Shown piece by piece: positions 8,060-16,898 of a stretch of 18,073 bases of DNA (position 1 is its first letter; every line of letters starts with the position of its first letter). Location: NCBI GenBank assembly GCA_026770595.1, contig MU633579.1, forward strand, positions 18,019 through 36,091. Direction: 5' to 3'. This DNA is from Ochromonadaceae sp. CCMP2298. Its lineage: Eukaryota; Sar; Synurophyceae; Ochromonadales; Ochromonadaceae. The notes below the pieces were generated by a model. It was given only the letters and a program-made list of their open reading frames with translations, was not told the DNA's origin and did no database searches. The position numbers and the translations under genes were made by a program.

Positions 8060-8892
8060 GCTGAATCTTTAGTGGTGGGCATTCGGCTGTTTAATTGCGC
8101 AGTTCTGTCATTTAATGTTTCACGCTGCTCAGTTAACAATTGCTTAATAAATGTTTGTAGCACTTTTAGATAATCTTCACTATTCCACGAAATTTTCCAT
8201 GCATTTGAGCGAAGTTCAATACCACTAATAAGTGCGACTTTAACTTCCTGTTTTAGTTGATATTGTCTATCCGGATTAGCCGATGTAAGTTTTTTTAATA
8301 TGTCGTCTATTGCTTCTAATTGAGCTTGTGTAAGTTCAAATGCGCTGTATAAAACCATCTCAGAGTTGTCTGCTTTGAGAGTTTTATTCAGGTTGGTTTT
8401 TTCGTCAGGGCTCAGGTTCTTTAAATGCTTACAAAAACACTCAAACATCTTTTGTTCGAGTTCAACATCAGCAAGATCTGCAAGCACTTTACGTGCTATT
8501 TCATATATTTCTTGTAACGTTTTTAATGCAATATCATTTTGATAGTGTTGTAGTTCTTTATCTAATGCTAAAAAACGACTGTTACTTATTTCATCTGCCT
8601 TTTTATGAGCTTGGAACACTATCTGCTCACTTTGGTTATTCGCCTTTTTTGTGGCTACTTTTAGCAATTCATCACGATTTGTATCGATTTCAGCGTTCTT
8701 TTGCCCAAGCAAATTACGCTGTGATTCAACATCTGATTTTATCGTGTCAGCGTCGCTCAACACTTTTGCAACCTGACTCTCTCTGGCATCTATTGCTTTC
8801 AATATAGGGCCATAAAGATAGCGCTTTAATAACCACACTAACAGTAGGAAATTGAGCGTTTGTGCACTCACTGTAAACCAGTCTATCGTCAT
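8056..8892 (-). CDS. atpF: N-type ATPase subunit b with delta-like C-terminal domain
   Basis: A 278-residue peripheral-stalk subunit. The N-terminus is one transmembrane helix (about 8-28) followed by L-K-R-Y-L-Y-G-P-I-L-K-A-I-D-A-R-E, the hallmark of b. A charged coiled coil runs to about residue 130. Unlike the ~155-residue classical b, it continues with about 140 residues whose end (V-A-L-I-S-G-I-E-L-R-S-N-A-W-K-I-S-W-N-S-E-D-Y-L) resembles the C-terminal domain of subunit delta. No separate atpH lies in the operon, as is known for N-ATPases, so this extension probably replaces delta at the top of F1. It starts 3 nt after the atpE stop and ends overlapping atpA. Confidence 0.92.
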   Translation of the reverse strand: MTIDWFTVSAQTLNFLLLVWLLKRYLYGPILKAIDARESQVAKVLSDADTIKSDVESQRNLLGQKNAEIDTNRDELLKVATKKANNQSEQIVFQAHKKADEISNSRFLALDKELQHYQNDIALKTLQEIYEIARKVLADLADVELEQKMFECFCKHLKNLSPDEKTNLNKTLKADNSEMVLYSAFELTQAQLEAIDDILKKLTSANPDRQYQLKQEVKVALISGIELRSNAWKISWNSEDYLKVLQTFIKQLLTEQRETLNDRTAQLNSRMPTTKDSA

Positions 8893-8895
8893 GAT

Positions 8896-9174
8896 TTAGT
8901 TGCCACTTTGTGTAATGAAGTAATTCCAAAAAGGATTGCTAAATAACAGGATCATGGTCACTACAAAACAATAAATAGCAGTCGATTCAATCATTGCCAA
9001 TCCGACAAACAAGGTGCGCGTTATGGTCGATGAAGCGTCAGGCTGTTGTGCCAAAGCAGTCATTGCATTGGCCACAGCCCTACCTTCAGCAAACGCCGGC
9101 CCGATGGCACCAAAACAGATAGTGACCCCCCCTGTGATGATCGACACAATGGCAATAATAGTCAGGCTATCCAT
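8896..9174 (-). CDS. atpE: N-type ATPase F0 subunit c (rotor ring; Na+-type ligand set)
   Basis: A 92-residue two-helix rotor subunit that forms the membrane c-ring. Helix 1 contains F-G-A-I-G-P-A-F-A-E-G with Glu30; the polar loop is A-Q-Q-P-D-A; helix 2 has the ion-carrying Glu63 in M-I-E-S-T-A-I-Y. E63, S64, T65 and Y68 correspond to the Na+-ligand pattern E65-S66-T67-Y70 of Ilyobacter tartaricus, while its Gln32 is replaced by Glu30, giving the two carboxylates typical of N-ATPases. This suggests Na+ coupling. However, a published N-type c17 ring from Burkholderia was reported to be H+-coupled, so specificity is an inference. A GGAGAA ribosome site lies just upstream of the ATG. Confidence 0.95.
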   Translation of the reverse strand: MDSLTIIAIVSIITGGVTICFGAIGPAFAEGRAVANAMTALAQQPDASSTITRTLFVGLAMIESTAIYCFVVTMILLFSNPFWNYFITQSGN

Positions 9175-9176
9175 AT

Positions 9177-9911
9177 TTATTTCTCCTCAGATGGTTTGGT
9201 TAGTGGGGTGTTTTTGAGTGTTTGTTTTTGCATATGAGATTGAGTATTGTTAACACTTGTTGCAGCCGCTATATAAACACTTGCCAGAATAAAAAATATA
9301 TACGCTTGCACCATGCCGGTTAATAAACCTAGTGCTGTCATAACGATGGGAAAGATGAATGGTGCAATGAGCATCATTATTGCTATAACCATGGTGCCAC
9401 TCATGATATTTCCGAACAGTCGTACCGCCAATGCAAAGGTTCTGGATATTTCACCAATAATGTTAAACGGCAACATTATGACGGTAGGTTTGGCATAGGA
9501 TGCAAGGTAGTCCTTTACCCCCCGCTTTTTAATTCCATAATAAGGTACGGCAATAAACACACATAATGCTAAAGATAAAGTGGTAGAAAGTGAGCCGGTT
9601 GGTGGTTCGTATCCTGGTAAAATAGTTAACAGGTTAGCTAGGGCTACGAATAAAAATAATGTTCCGAGGAAACCGATATATTGCCTAGGGTAGGTTAGGC
9701 CAACACTGGAAATTTGTTTTTCAATACCCAGCACAATAGTTTCAAGAGCATTTTGCCAGCGAGTGCGTTTATCGTGGTGTGTTAATGCCCGTTCTAGGAC
9801 TTTTGCACTGATGAAAAAAATCAGCATCAAACACCAAGTAAATATTATGGTTGCGTTGAGTTTGATAAATCCTAATTGCCAATACACAATTTCATCAGGG
9901 CTAAGTTGCAT
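9177..9911 (-). CDS. atpB: N-type ATPase F0 subunit a
   Basis: A 244-residue inner-membrane stator subunit that forms the ion half-channels against the c-ring. The N-terminus S-P-D-E-I-V-Y-W-Q-L-G-F-I-K-L-N-A-T is typical of the alternate ATPase a subunit. The essential arginine is Arg164 in F-A-L-A-V-R-L-F-G-N-I-M-S-G. Hydrophobic segments lie near residues 20-38, 80-100, 110-127, 143-155, 170-190 and 195-220. Its polar C-terminal tail (after about residue 222) is rich in Q, K and T. The ATG overlaps the atpR stop by 11 nt, and only 2 nt separate its stop from atpE, consistent with tight coupling. Confidence 0.95.
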   Translation of the reverse strand: MQLSPDEIVYWQLGFIKLNATIIFTWCLMLIFFISAKVLERALTHHDKRTRWQNALETIVLGIEKQISSVGLTYPRQYIGFLGTLFLFVALANLLTILPGYEPPTGSLSTTLSLALCVFIAVPYYGIKKRGVKDYLASYAKPTVIMLPFNIIGEISRTFALAVRLFGNIMSGTMVIAIMMLIAPFIFPIVMTALGLLTGMVQAYIFFILASVYIAAATSVNNTQSHMQKQTLKNTPLTKPSEEK

Positions 9912-10236
9912 TTTTAACTCTCCCTTTGGTTTGGTCGTGATTACATCTCAGGTCAATCAATAATTTGATTGCAGGCCTAGCAATAATAAAACCTATGAGG
10001 CTAATGACTAATGGTTGCCAGTTTCCATCTGCGATGAAATAGAAGCCAAACAAGCATGTGCCAATTCGGATGAAAAAACCTGTTACAAACCACAGAACTG
10101 GTCGTTCTGATGTCAGTCCCTTGGAGACAGTCCACCACAAATTCAAAAAGAATACGCACCCTAATGTAAATCCAAATGTTAGGGTGATACACAGCTCTAT
10201 AGGTGAATAGAGTATTTCTGTTAAGGCGTTAATCAT
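9901..10236 (-). CDS. atpR: N-ATPase-specific membrane subunit AtpR
   Basis: A 111-residue protein with three predicted membrane helices (about 11-36, 47-68 and 73-92). Arginines lie within helix 2 (R57 in F-F-I-R-I-G) and helix 3 (R87 in I-I-A-R-P-A-I). Small AtpR proteins with membrane-buried arginines occur only in N-ATPase operons, at exactly this place between atpQ and atpB. They have been proposed to pair with the extra carboxylate of subunit c and help form the ring; that role is a family-level hypothesis. It overlaps atpQ by 8 nt and atpB by 11 nt. Confidence 0.88.
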   Translation of the reverse strand: MINALTEILYSPIELCITLTFGFTLGCVFFLNLWWTVSKGLTSERPVLWFVTGFFIRIGTCLFGFYFIADGNWQPLVISLIGFIIARPAIKLLIDLRCNHDQTKGRVKNAT

Positions 10237-10645
10237 TATGTTGATCTCTTTTTTGTTCTTTTTTTTGTTCTTTTTTTTGTTTTATTCGTTGCTGATTATC
10301 TTCTTCATTTTCCTCACGCATAGCTTGATCCTCTTTACTCAGCCAATTCCATGCGGTGAAACAGCCTAATGTCAGGCCGGCAACAATCAGTGATAAGGTC
10401 CACGAATGCTCAATTTTGTAATGTGTATCTAGCCATATGCCTAGGGTGGCTCCTAATATTGTTGGTAAAGCAATCGACCATCCAATTAACCCCATCATGC
10501 CTAATCCAAACCAAGCGCTGCTACCAGAACGTCGTTGTGCCTTAAGTTTACGTTTAGCCTTATTGTCAATTTTCTCAGCTAATACTAATTTCCGATTATC
10601 TGTTGTTTTCACATCAGTTTCGGGGGTGTTAGGTTTAATACTCAT
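10229..10645 (-). CDS. atpQ: N-ATPase AtpQ (AtpI-like membrane protein)
   Basis: A 138-residue protein with a charged cytoplasmic N-terminus, two membrane helices (about 48-72 and 80-100) and the AtpI-family motif G-A-T-L-G-I-W-L-D between them. AtpI-like proteins assist c-ring assembly; AtpQ is the N-ATPase form, found third in the atpDCQRBEFAG order. The C-terminus after S-K-E-D-Q-A is a very polar tail ending in tandem K-E-Q-K units encoded by A8 runs (see the repeat at 10252-10285). The ATG overlaps the atpC stop by 4 nt, and the 3' end overlaps atpR by 8 nt. Confidence 0.88.
   Translation of the reverse strand: MSIKPNTPETDVKTTDNRKLVLAEKIDNKAKRKLKAQRRSGSSAWFGLGMMGLIGWSIALPTILGATLGIWLDTHYKIEHSWTLSLIVAGLTLGCFTAWNWLSKEDQAMREENEEDNQQRIKQKKEQKKEQKRDQHND
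10252..10285. repeat. Tandem repeat and homopolymer runs in the atpQ 3' end
   Basis: On the plus strand, T-runs of 6, 8 and 8 bases alternate with GTTC, forming a roughly 12-bp repeat unit. On the coding strand this gives repeated K-E-Q-K residues in the AtpQ tail. The reading frame remains open through both 8-base runs. The repeat lies about 20-50 bp before the atpR start. Confidence 0.8.
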
Positions 10646-11037
10646 CTTGCAGCGGTTGAAAATTCAGTTAAACGCTGTAAAAAACTACTTTCTAATTTAT
10701 CCATGGCAAAACGTATTTCTTGTTGTTTCTCATCCAGCGTTAAAAACTCTGCTTTTATCGCTTCTCTAAGCTGGCTAAGACTAATACCTTGAATGGCTTG
10801 TCGAACAGAAACTAAAATATCATTGCCTTTTTTGACCACTATTCCTTGATCTATAGCGATATATATTTCTTTTCCAGATTCGATTTCGTAGGTGAGTATT
10901 CCTGGTGCCAAAGCAGCGGTGCAGTCACGTCTGTTAGGCAGGATCCCGTATGAACCTTCTAAAGTTTCCACTATTACCCGCATTACATTTTTATGCTTGG
11001 CAAAAACTTTATTCGGAAGCAATATATCTAAGTTCAT
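10642..11037 (-). CDS. atpC: N-type ATPase F1 subunit epsilon
   Basis: A 131-residue subunit of the central stalk. It has the N-terminal beta-sandwich (M-N-L-D-I-L-L-P, then E-G-S-Y-G-I-L-P-N-R-R-D, L-A-P-G-I-L-T-Y, and A-I-D-Q-G-I-V-V-K-K-G) and a C-terminal helical hairpin from about residue 85. The beta-sandwich binds gamma and the c-ring. The ATG directly abuts the atpD stop with no spacer, and the stop overlaps atpQ by 4 nt. The D-C order at the head of the operon, instead of the terminal place in standard atp operons, is diagnostic of the N-type. Confidence 0.93.
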   Translation of the reverse strand: MNLDILLPNKVFAKHKNVMRVIVETLEGSYGILPNRRDCTAALAPGILTYEIESGKEIYIAIDQGIVVKKGNDILVSVRQAIQGISLSQLREAIKAEFLTLDEKQQEIRFAMDKLESSFLQRLTEFSTAAR

Positions 11038-12504
<1,467 letters not shown>

Positions 12505-12526
12505 TTAGCCCGCTATATCTGAAATC

Positions 12527-12532
12527 ATATTA
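12527..12532 (-). promoter_or_regulatory. -10 element of the N-ATPase operon promoter
   Basis: The minus strand carries overlapping CATAAT (12534-12529) and TAATAT (12532-12527) hexamers. A start site near 12520 would place the FNR-type box at 12556-12569 at about -41.5 and leave about 20 bases of leader before atpD. Confidence 0.5.
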
Positions 12533-12555
12533 TGCTGAATTATGAGGGGCAGTAT

Positions 12556-12569
12556 TTGACCTTGATCAA
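12556..12569. promoter_or_regulatory. FNR/DNR-type binding site 1 (TTGACCTTGATCAA)
   Basis: The sequence matches TTGAT-N4-ATCAA in nine of ten defined positions (TTGAC-CTTG-ATCAA) and overlaps a perfect 12-bp palindrome CCTTGATCAAGG (12560-12571). Its centre is 61 bp upstream of the atpD start and about 41.5 bp upstream of the predicted start site, the activating position for CRP/FNR-family proteins. FNR (oxygen) and DNR/NNR (nitric oxide) cannot be separated by sequence alone. Confidence 0.68.
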
Positions 12570-12602
12570 GGTTTATATGCTTGTTTTGGCTGAAGTCTAT
12601 AG

Positions 12603-12616
12603 TTGATGTAAATCAA
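12603..12616. promoter_or_regulatory. FNR/DNR-type binding site 2 (TTGATGTAAATCAA)
   Basis: A perfect match to TTGAT-N4-ATCAA, with one more G/C pair on each side (12602-12617). The centre is about 162 bp upstream of the NO reductase ATG. I see no clear -10 element at the ideal distance towards the NO reductase, so which gene it serves is uncertain; a role at either divergent promoter is possible. Confidence 0.72.
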
Positions 12617-12771
12617 CATTTATAAAACTAGGGTAACTAAGCTGGCAGTGCTGTTGTTTGATAATCGTTATCTGTTAATCATGACCTGGTTGTTACGGTA
12701 GGAAATAAAACAGTTGTTAGCCTCAATATTGAAGTTACCTAAAACATATTTAATTCACAAGGAACCGAGTT

Positions 12772-15073
12772 ATGCAAACCTACCAACAGACTTTTAGCAT
12801 AAAACGATTATGGATAATTCTGAGCTTAGGCATGATTGCCATGTTTGGGATATTACTTTTGCTCGGCGCTGAAATATATCAAAAGGCACCACCTATACCT
12901 GAAATAGTTACCTCATATTCTGGTGAGTTGCTCTACACTCGTAACGATATCGAAACAGGACAAAATGTCTGGCAATCTATTGGTGGCATGGAGCAAGGTT
13001 CAATCTGGGGGCATGGTAGTTATCTCGCGCCTGACTGGAGTGCCGAATGGTTGCACAGAGAAGCTGAAACCCTGCTTGCTCTAAAACTGCAGACACGCTT
13101 AGAGGGGCTGTCTGAATCTCAGAACATAGCATTAAAAAAACCGCGTTGCAAAAAGAGATGCGAACTAATAGTTATGATCAGGCCACCGGTGCCATCATTG
13201 TCAGCGATCTACGAGCTGAAGCAATTAAACAGGTTCAAAATCATTTTGTTAGGCTCTATGAAGGCAGCGATCAAGAGTCACTTGCGCTGCGCCGTGATTA
13301 TGCTTTCCCTGTGTATGGAATAATAACAAAAACTGAAGCCAAGCAGCTCTCATCTTTTTATTTCTGGACAGCTTGGGGAGCCACCACTAATCGTCCAAAT
13401 ATGGATATTACCTACACCAGCAACTGGCCCCATGAACCTCTAGTAGGTAACAAACCTACAACCGATATTTTGATGTGAAGCATTGCGTCGGTTTTTTTGC
13501 TGCTTGCTGGGGCTGGCGCGCTGGTTGCCTATTACGCAAAACAATTTGATGTTTGGCGAGACAAGCACTACCTGAGTCCGGTATAGCCAAATCCGAGTTA
13601 TTGGATAGTGCTATAATCACTCCGTCAATGCGAGCGACGGCAAAATATTTTTGGGTCGTAAGTGCCATGTTTTTGGCCCAAGTTATGCTCGGTATTATCA
13701 CCGCACATTATGCCGTCGAAGGGCAGGGTCTCTACGGTCTGCCTTTTGCTGAGTATTTACCCTATACAGTAACGCGAACATGGCACACCCAGCTCGCCGT
13801 TCTCTGGATTGCTACCGCTTGGCTGGCAACTGGTTTGTATGTCGCCCCAATGATGGGAGGGCGTGAACCAAAATTTCAGCGCTTTGGTGTGAACTTCTTG
13901 TTTTTTAGTTTGCTAATCATAGTTGTGGGTTCTTTTGTGGGGCAATGGGCTGCGGTTCACCGCTTCTTTAGCGATCTTACAATGAACTTCTGGTTTGGAC
14001 ATCAGGGTTATGAATATGTTGACCTTGGTCGATTTTGGCAAATTTACCTAACCATAGGGTTGTTTCTCTGGGTAGCTTTAGTGATGCGCGGTTTATGGCC
14101 AGTATTAATGCAAAAAGGAGGCAAGTCATTAATTTATCTGGTGTTGGTATCTGCTATTGCTATAGGTTTGCTTTACGCTGCTGGCCTGATGTGGGGGCAA
14201 CACACCCATATAGCTGTCATGGAGTATTGGCGTTGGTGGGTTGTTCATATATGGGTTGAAGGTATTTTTGAAGTGTTTGCAACTGCTATTATCTCCTTGT
14301 TGTTCGTGCGCATGGGTATTTTACGCAAATCTACCGCTACGGTGATGGTTTTGTTTGCCACTATCATCTTCTTATTCGGTGGGGTGCTTGGAACGTTTCA
14401 TCACTTGTATTTTAGCGGCACACCCACATCGGTGATAGCGGTTGGGGCTATGTTTTCCGCGCTTGAGGTAGTTCCCTTATTGGTGGTAGGTTTTGAAGCC
14501 TACACACGCCACAAAGTAGAACATGAGGAACAATGGGAGCGTAACTATCACTGGCCATTTATGTTTTTTGCCGCGGTGCTTTTTTGGAATTTAGTCGGTG
14601 CAGGGTTATTTGGCTTTATGATTAATCCACCCATCGCTCTTTATTATATGCAAGGTCTTAACACAACGGCCAATCATGGCCATGCTGCTTTGTTTGGCGT
14701 TTATGGCATGCTTGGATTAGGGCTGACATTATATTGTATGCGTGGTCTAACCAACCCCGTTTTTTGGAATGAAAAGTTACTCAAAATTTCCTTTTGGTCG
14801 CTTAATATTGGTCTTGGCATGATGACCTTTTTGTCGCTGTTACCCCAAGGCGTACTGCAGAATTACATCAGCATTGATCAAGGTTACTTCTTTGCCCGCT
14901 CTGCTGAGTTTATGCATAGCCCCATTATGGAAGCACTTGTTTGGGCAAGAGTGCCTGGAGATATAGTATTTAGTATTGGTGTGTTTGCGTTTGTTTGGTT
15001 TGTTTTCAGAGCTTTCGTTCCAAGCAAAAATCACAAAGATTTGAGCACGGTAAAATCGGCAACATCAGATTAA
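12772..15073 (+). pseudogene. norB: Quinol-dependent nitric oxide reductase (qNor), broken in three places
   Basis: Three frames together make one qNor (norZ type): 12772-13140, 13141-13566 and 13567-15073. The first gives the N-terminal helix and D-I-x-x-G-Q-N-V-W-Q-S-I-G-G-M; the second E-M-R-T-N-S-Y-D and N-W-P-H-E-P-L-V-G-N; the third the catalytic helices. The last, numbered from an ATG at 13553, keeps all metal ligands: H78, H232 and E236 (V-H-I-W-V-E-G), H283/H284 (T-F-H-H-L) and H375/H377 (N-H-G-H-A). The breaks are a shift at an A7 run (13134-13140), TGA at 13476-13478 where the family has Trp, and a lost base near 13567-13572 (expected D-K-H-L-P-E-S). qNor reduces NO to N2O at the inner membrane. 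With three lesions a functional full-length protein is unlikely. An AAGGA ribosome site precedes the first ATG. Confidence 0.9.
13134..13140 (+). other. A7 run at the first frame break of the NO reductase gene
   Basis: The original frame reads TTA-AAA-AAA-CCG, a slippery A-AAA-AAA heptamer in the correct phase. A -1 shift here continues in the expected qNor frame (T-A-L-Q-K-E-M-R-T-N). One additional A, or two fewer, would also restore the frame. Confidence 0.7.
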
Positions 15074-15189
15074 CTCGTATATGAACTGACATACTTTATG
15101 GTCAATGGTATACGCTTTACCAACCTTAATAGGTTAAAGGTTAAAGGTACAAAGTGCAGAGGAGTTGCTGGAGGCTTCAAGAAAGTTGA

Positions 15190-15215
15190 ACGGCTAAATA
15201 ATGTATTTTAGTCGT
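15190..15215. terminator. Weak hairpin between convergent norB remnant and cbpM
   Basis: A 9-bp stem ACGGCTAAA/TTTAGTCGT with one G-T pair and an 8-base loop lies between two converging genes, about 120 bp after the norB stop and 18 bp before the cbpM stop. No clear T-run follows, so terminator function is uncertain. Confidence 0.35.
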
Positions 15216-15233
15216 CCAAATAGTTTACATTTA

Positions 15234-15533
15234 CTAAAGCAAACGACTGAGTCTGACTTTTAGCTGGTTATTTTCTTTTTCTAACTGTTGTTTTGTCCTC
15301 ATTAATTCTATGACCATTGCGATTGCTACCCAATCGATTTGTAGTTGTTGATTCAGCTTAATGGCCTTTTTTATCCAGTGGGCACTTTCTAAATCAAATA
15401 CCCATTCGGACAACGTCTCACCTTTTAAAGGAGTAACGATACCGTATTCAACGACTTCAATTATCGCTTCCTGGCTTATGTCAGCGCTGAGGCATAATTC
15501 TTCTAAAGGTATATGTAATGTAATATTGGTCAT
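15234..15533 (-). CDS. cbpM: CbpM, antagonist of the CbpA co-chaperone
   Basis: A 99-residue cytoplasmic protein of the MerR-like CbpM/DafA family. It shows I-P-L-E-E-L-C near the start, the W-V-F-D core (E-W-V-F-D-L-E-S-A), L-x-L-D-W-V/A-I-A-like L-Q-I-D-W-V-A-I-A, and a C-terminal coiled segment ending L-K-x-R-L-S-R-L. In E. coli CbpM binds the J-domain of CbpA and blocks its interaction with DnaK and DNA. The start taken is the ATG at 15533, 2 nt after the cbpA stop with GGAG about 9 nt before it; the TTG five codons upstream would overlap cbpA by 13 nt and has no homology support. Confidence 0.9.
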   Translation of the reverse strand: MTNITLHIPLEELCLSADISQEAIIEVVEYGIVTPLKGETLSEWVFDLESAHWIKKAIKLNQQLQIDWVAIAMVIELMRTKQQLEKENNQLKVRLSRLL

Positions 15534-15535
15534 GT

Positions 15536-16495
15536 TTAGTTGCTCCAATCTTCGCGAGGGTTATATTTTTCCACTTCGGCTAATTGTTCCCATAACCGTT
15601 TTGCTTCGTCGGTAGTATCAGGGGGGATATCTATCTTAATAATCGCCAGCAAATCACCCTGACCGGCTTTGCTTTTAAGTCCTTTGCCCTTTATCCGTAA
15701 TTTTTTACCAGAACGACTGGCTGCAGGGATATTCAAATTAATTTTCCCATTAAGAGTAGGGACTTCAAGTTTTGTTCCAAGCGCAGCTTCCCAAGGGGTG
15801 AGGGTGACGGTTAACACGATATTTATACCCTGCACGTCAAATAGGGGATGTGGCACTAGGCGAACATGTAGAAACAAATCTCCATTTAATGTGTTGTCAT
15901 TACTAGCCGATCCTTGACCTGGTGCACCTTGACCTTTTAGCCTAATCCTCTCACCGTCAGCTATACCTGCAGGTATTTTTACTTTCAGAGATTTTTTTGT
16001 GTACTGTGTTTGTCTGCCATCAAAAACAGGCACCATAAACTCAATAGTTTTTGTGATCCCAACTACAGATTCTTCAAGAAAAATAGGCACTTCCATGTCA
16101 AGATCTTGACCTTTAAATTGCTCAGAATTTTGATGGCCAGCATGTCTAGAATGACCTTGTCCAGCACCAAAAACTGAATTAAAAAAATCAGAAAAATCCG
16201 CTGAAGAACCAGAGTTTCCTGCTCCACCTCTTGATGGCCGCCAACCAGGAGGCGCTTTAAAGCCTTGCTCTGAGCTGGAGCCATAACGTTTCATGTCATC
16301 ATATTCAGCTCGTTTAGTGTCATCTTTTAATACTTCATATGCTTCGGCTACCTGTTTAAACTTGTCTTCTGCACCTGAATCAGGATTCATGTCTGGATGA
16401 AACTTAAGCGCAAGTTTGCGGTAGGCCTTTTTAATATCCTTTAGTTCTGCATTTTCTTCCACGCCCAAAATTTTATAATAATCTTTAAATTCCAT
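15536..16495 (-). CDS. cbpA: CbpA, DnaJ-like co-chaperone / curved-DNA-binding protein
   Basis: A 319-residue type II J-protein. The J-domain covers about residues 4-70 with H-P-D at 33-35 and the usual Y-Y-K-I-L-G-V start. A glycine/serine/phenylalanine-rich linker follows (about 75-125). Two beta-rich substrate-binding domains come next, with V-P-x-x-x-x-G-x-x-I-R-L-K-G-Q-G and K-L-R-I-K-G-K-G-L, and no zinc-finger repeats, which separates it from DnaJ. It stimulates DnaK and, in E. coli, binds curved DNA in stationary phase. It forms a two-gene operon with cbpM. AAGGA lies about 7 nt upstream of the ATG. A long hairpin sits about 80 bp upstream. Confidence 0.93.
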   Translation of the reverse strand: MEFKDYYKILGVEENAELKDIKKAYRKLALKFHPDMNPDSGAEDKFKQVAEAYEVLKDDTKRAEYDDMKRYGSSSEQGFKAPPGWRPSRGGAGNSGSSADFSDFFNSVFGAGQGHSRHAGHQNSEQFKGQDLDMEVPIFLEESVVGITKTIEFMVPVFDGRQTQYTKKSLKVKIPAGIADGERIRLKGQGAPGQGSASNDNTLNGDLFLHVRLVPHPLFDVQGINIVLTVTLTPWEAALGTKLEVPTLNGKINLNIPAASRSGKKLRIKGKGLKSKAGQGDLLAIIKIDIPPDTTDEAKRLWEQLAEVEKYNPREDWSN

Positions 16496-16574
16496 TAATT
16501 GTTCCTTAGCTTAAATACGGGTCATCTGGATGTGGTCTGAGCTTTTCATGAGATAACATTTACCTCATTTTTAA

Positions 16575-16613
16575 TCTGAACGCTAGGATGAGCATTTCAT
16601 CTTAGCGTTCAGA
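16575..16613. repeat. Long stem-loop upstream of cbpA
   Basis: TCTGAACGCTAGGATGA (16575-16591) pairs with TCATCTTAGCGTTCAGA (16597-16613): 17 bp with one G-T pair and a 5-base loop. It has no T-tract on either strand at the correct side, so it is not a typical terminator. It would lie in the leader of cbpA if transcription starts further upstream, or could be a relic of the end of a lost transcription unit. Confidence 0.7.
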
Positions 16614-16733
16614 TCTGCAAGCCCTTCGGCTTAATAATTATGTTACGGCTAATCTAGACGGTCGAATCTATGGTTGTCTATTTCTAGCATATTAAGAACT
16701 AATACTGTTTTAGTTATCGCCACACTGATTACT

Positions 16734-16858
16734 TAGTTTGCAAAGCGATGGATGAATTAACAATCTAGTTTGCGGTGTTAATTACTGCAACATTTTGATG
16801 CAGATCAAAATTCGCAGAATATAGAGAGGTAAATTAAAATACGGCTTAGAGCAAACTA
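16734..16858. repeat. Three copies of TAGTTTGC (two direct, one inverted)
   Basis: The octamer occurs at 16734-16741 and 16766-16773, and inverted as GCAAACTA at 16851-16858, around the FNR-type palindrome. In AT-rich DNA part of this could be chance. No function is assigned. Confidence 0.3.
16793..16810. promoter_or_regulatory. Third FNR-type palindrome (TTTTGATGCAGATCAAAA)
   Basis: A perfect TTGAT-N4-ATCAA (16795-16808) extended by two further matching pairs on each side, inside a wider imperfect dyad (about 16786-16822, CTGC...GCAG). A TAAAAT hexamer at 16835-16840 lies at -10 distance on the plus strand, but no gene follows in that direction. Towards cbpA it is about 300 bp away. It appears to be an orphan promoter of a lost gene or a distant site. 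Confidence 0.55.
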
Positions 16859-16898
16859 AAGGTTCATGTGTGATTTCAACATCAATTTTTGCTGGGCG

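Noticed and set aside
7482-8072. 196-codon plus-strand frame opposite atpA
   Set aside because: Antisense shadow of a highly conserved gene; composition follows the reverse strand codons and no motif is seen.
13134-13140. Programmed frameshifting as the full explanation for the NO reductase break
   Set aside because: The gene also has a nonsense codon and a second frameshift, so one recoding event cannot give a full protein.
15534-15548. Longer cbpM starting at TTG 15548
   Set aside because: The ATG at 15533 aligns with the E. coli CbpM start and has GGAG at a good distance.
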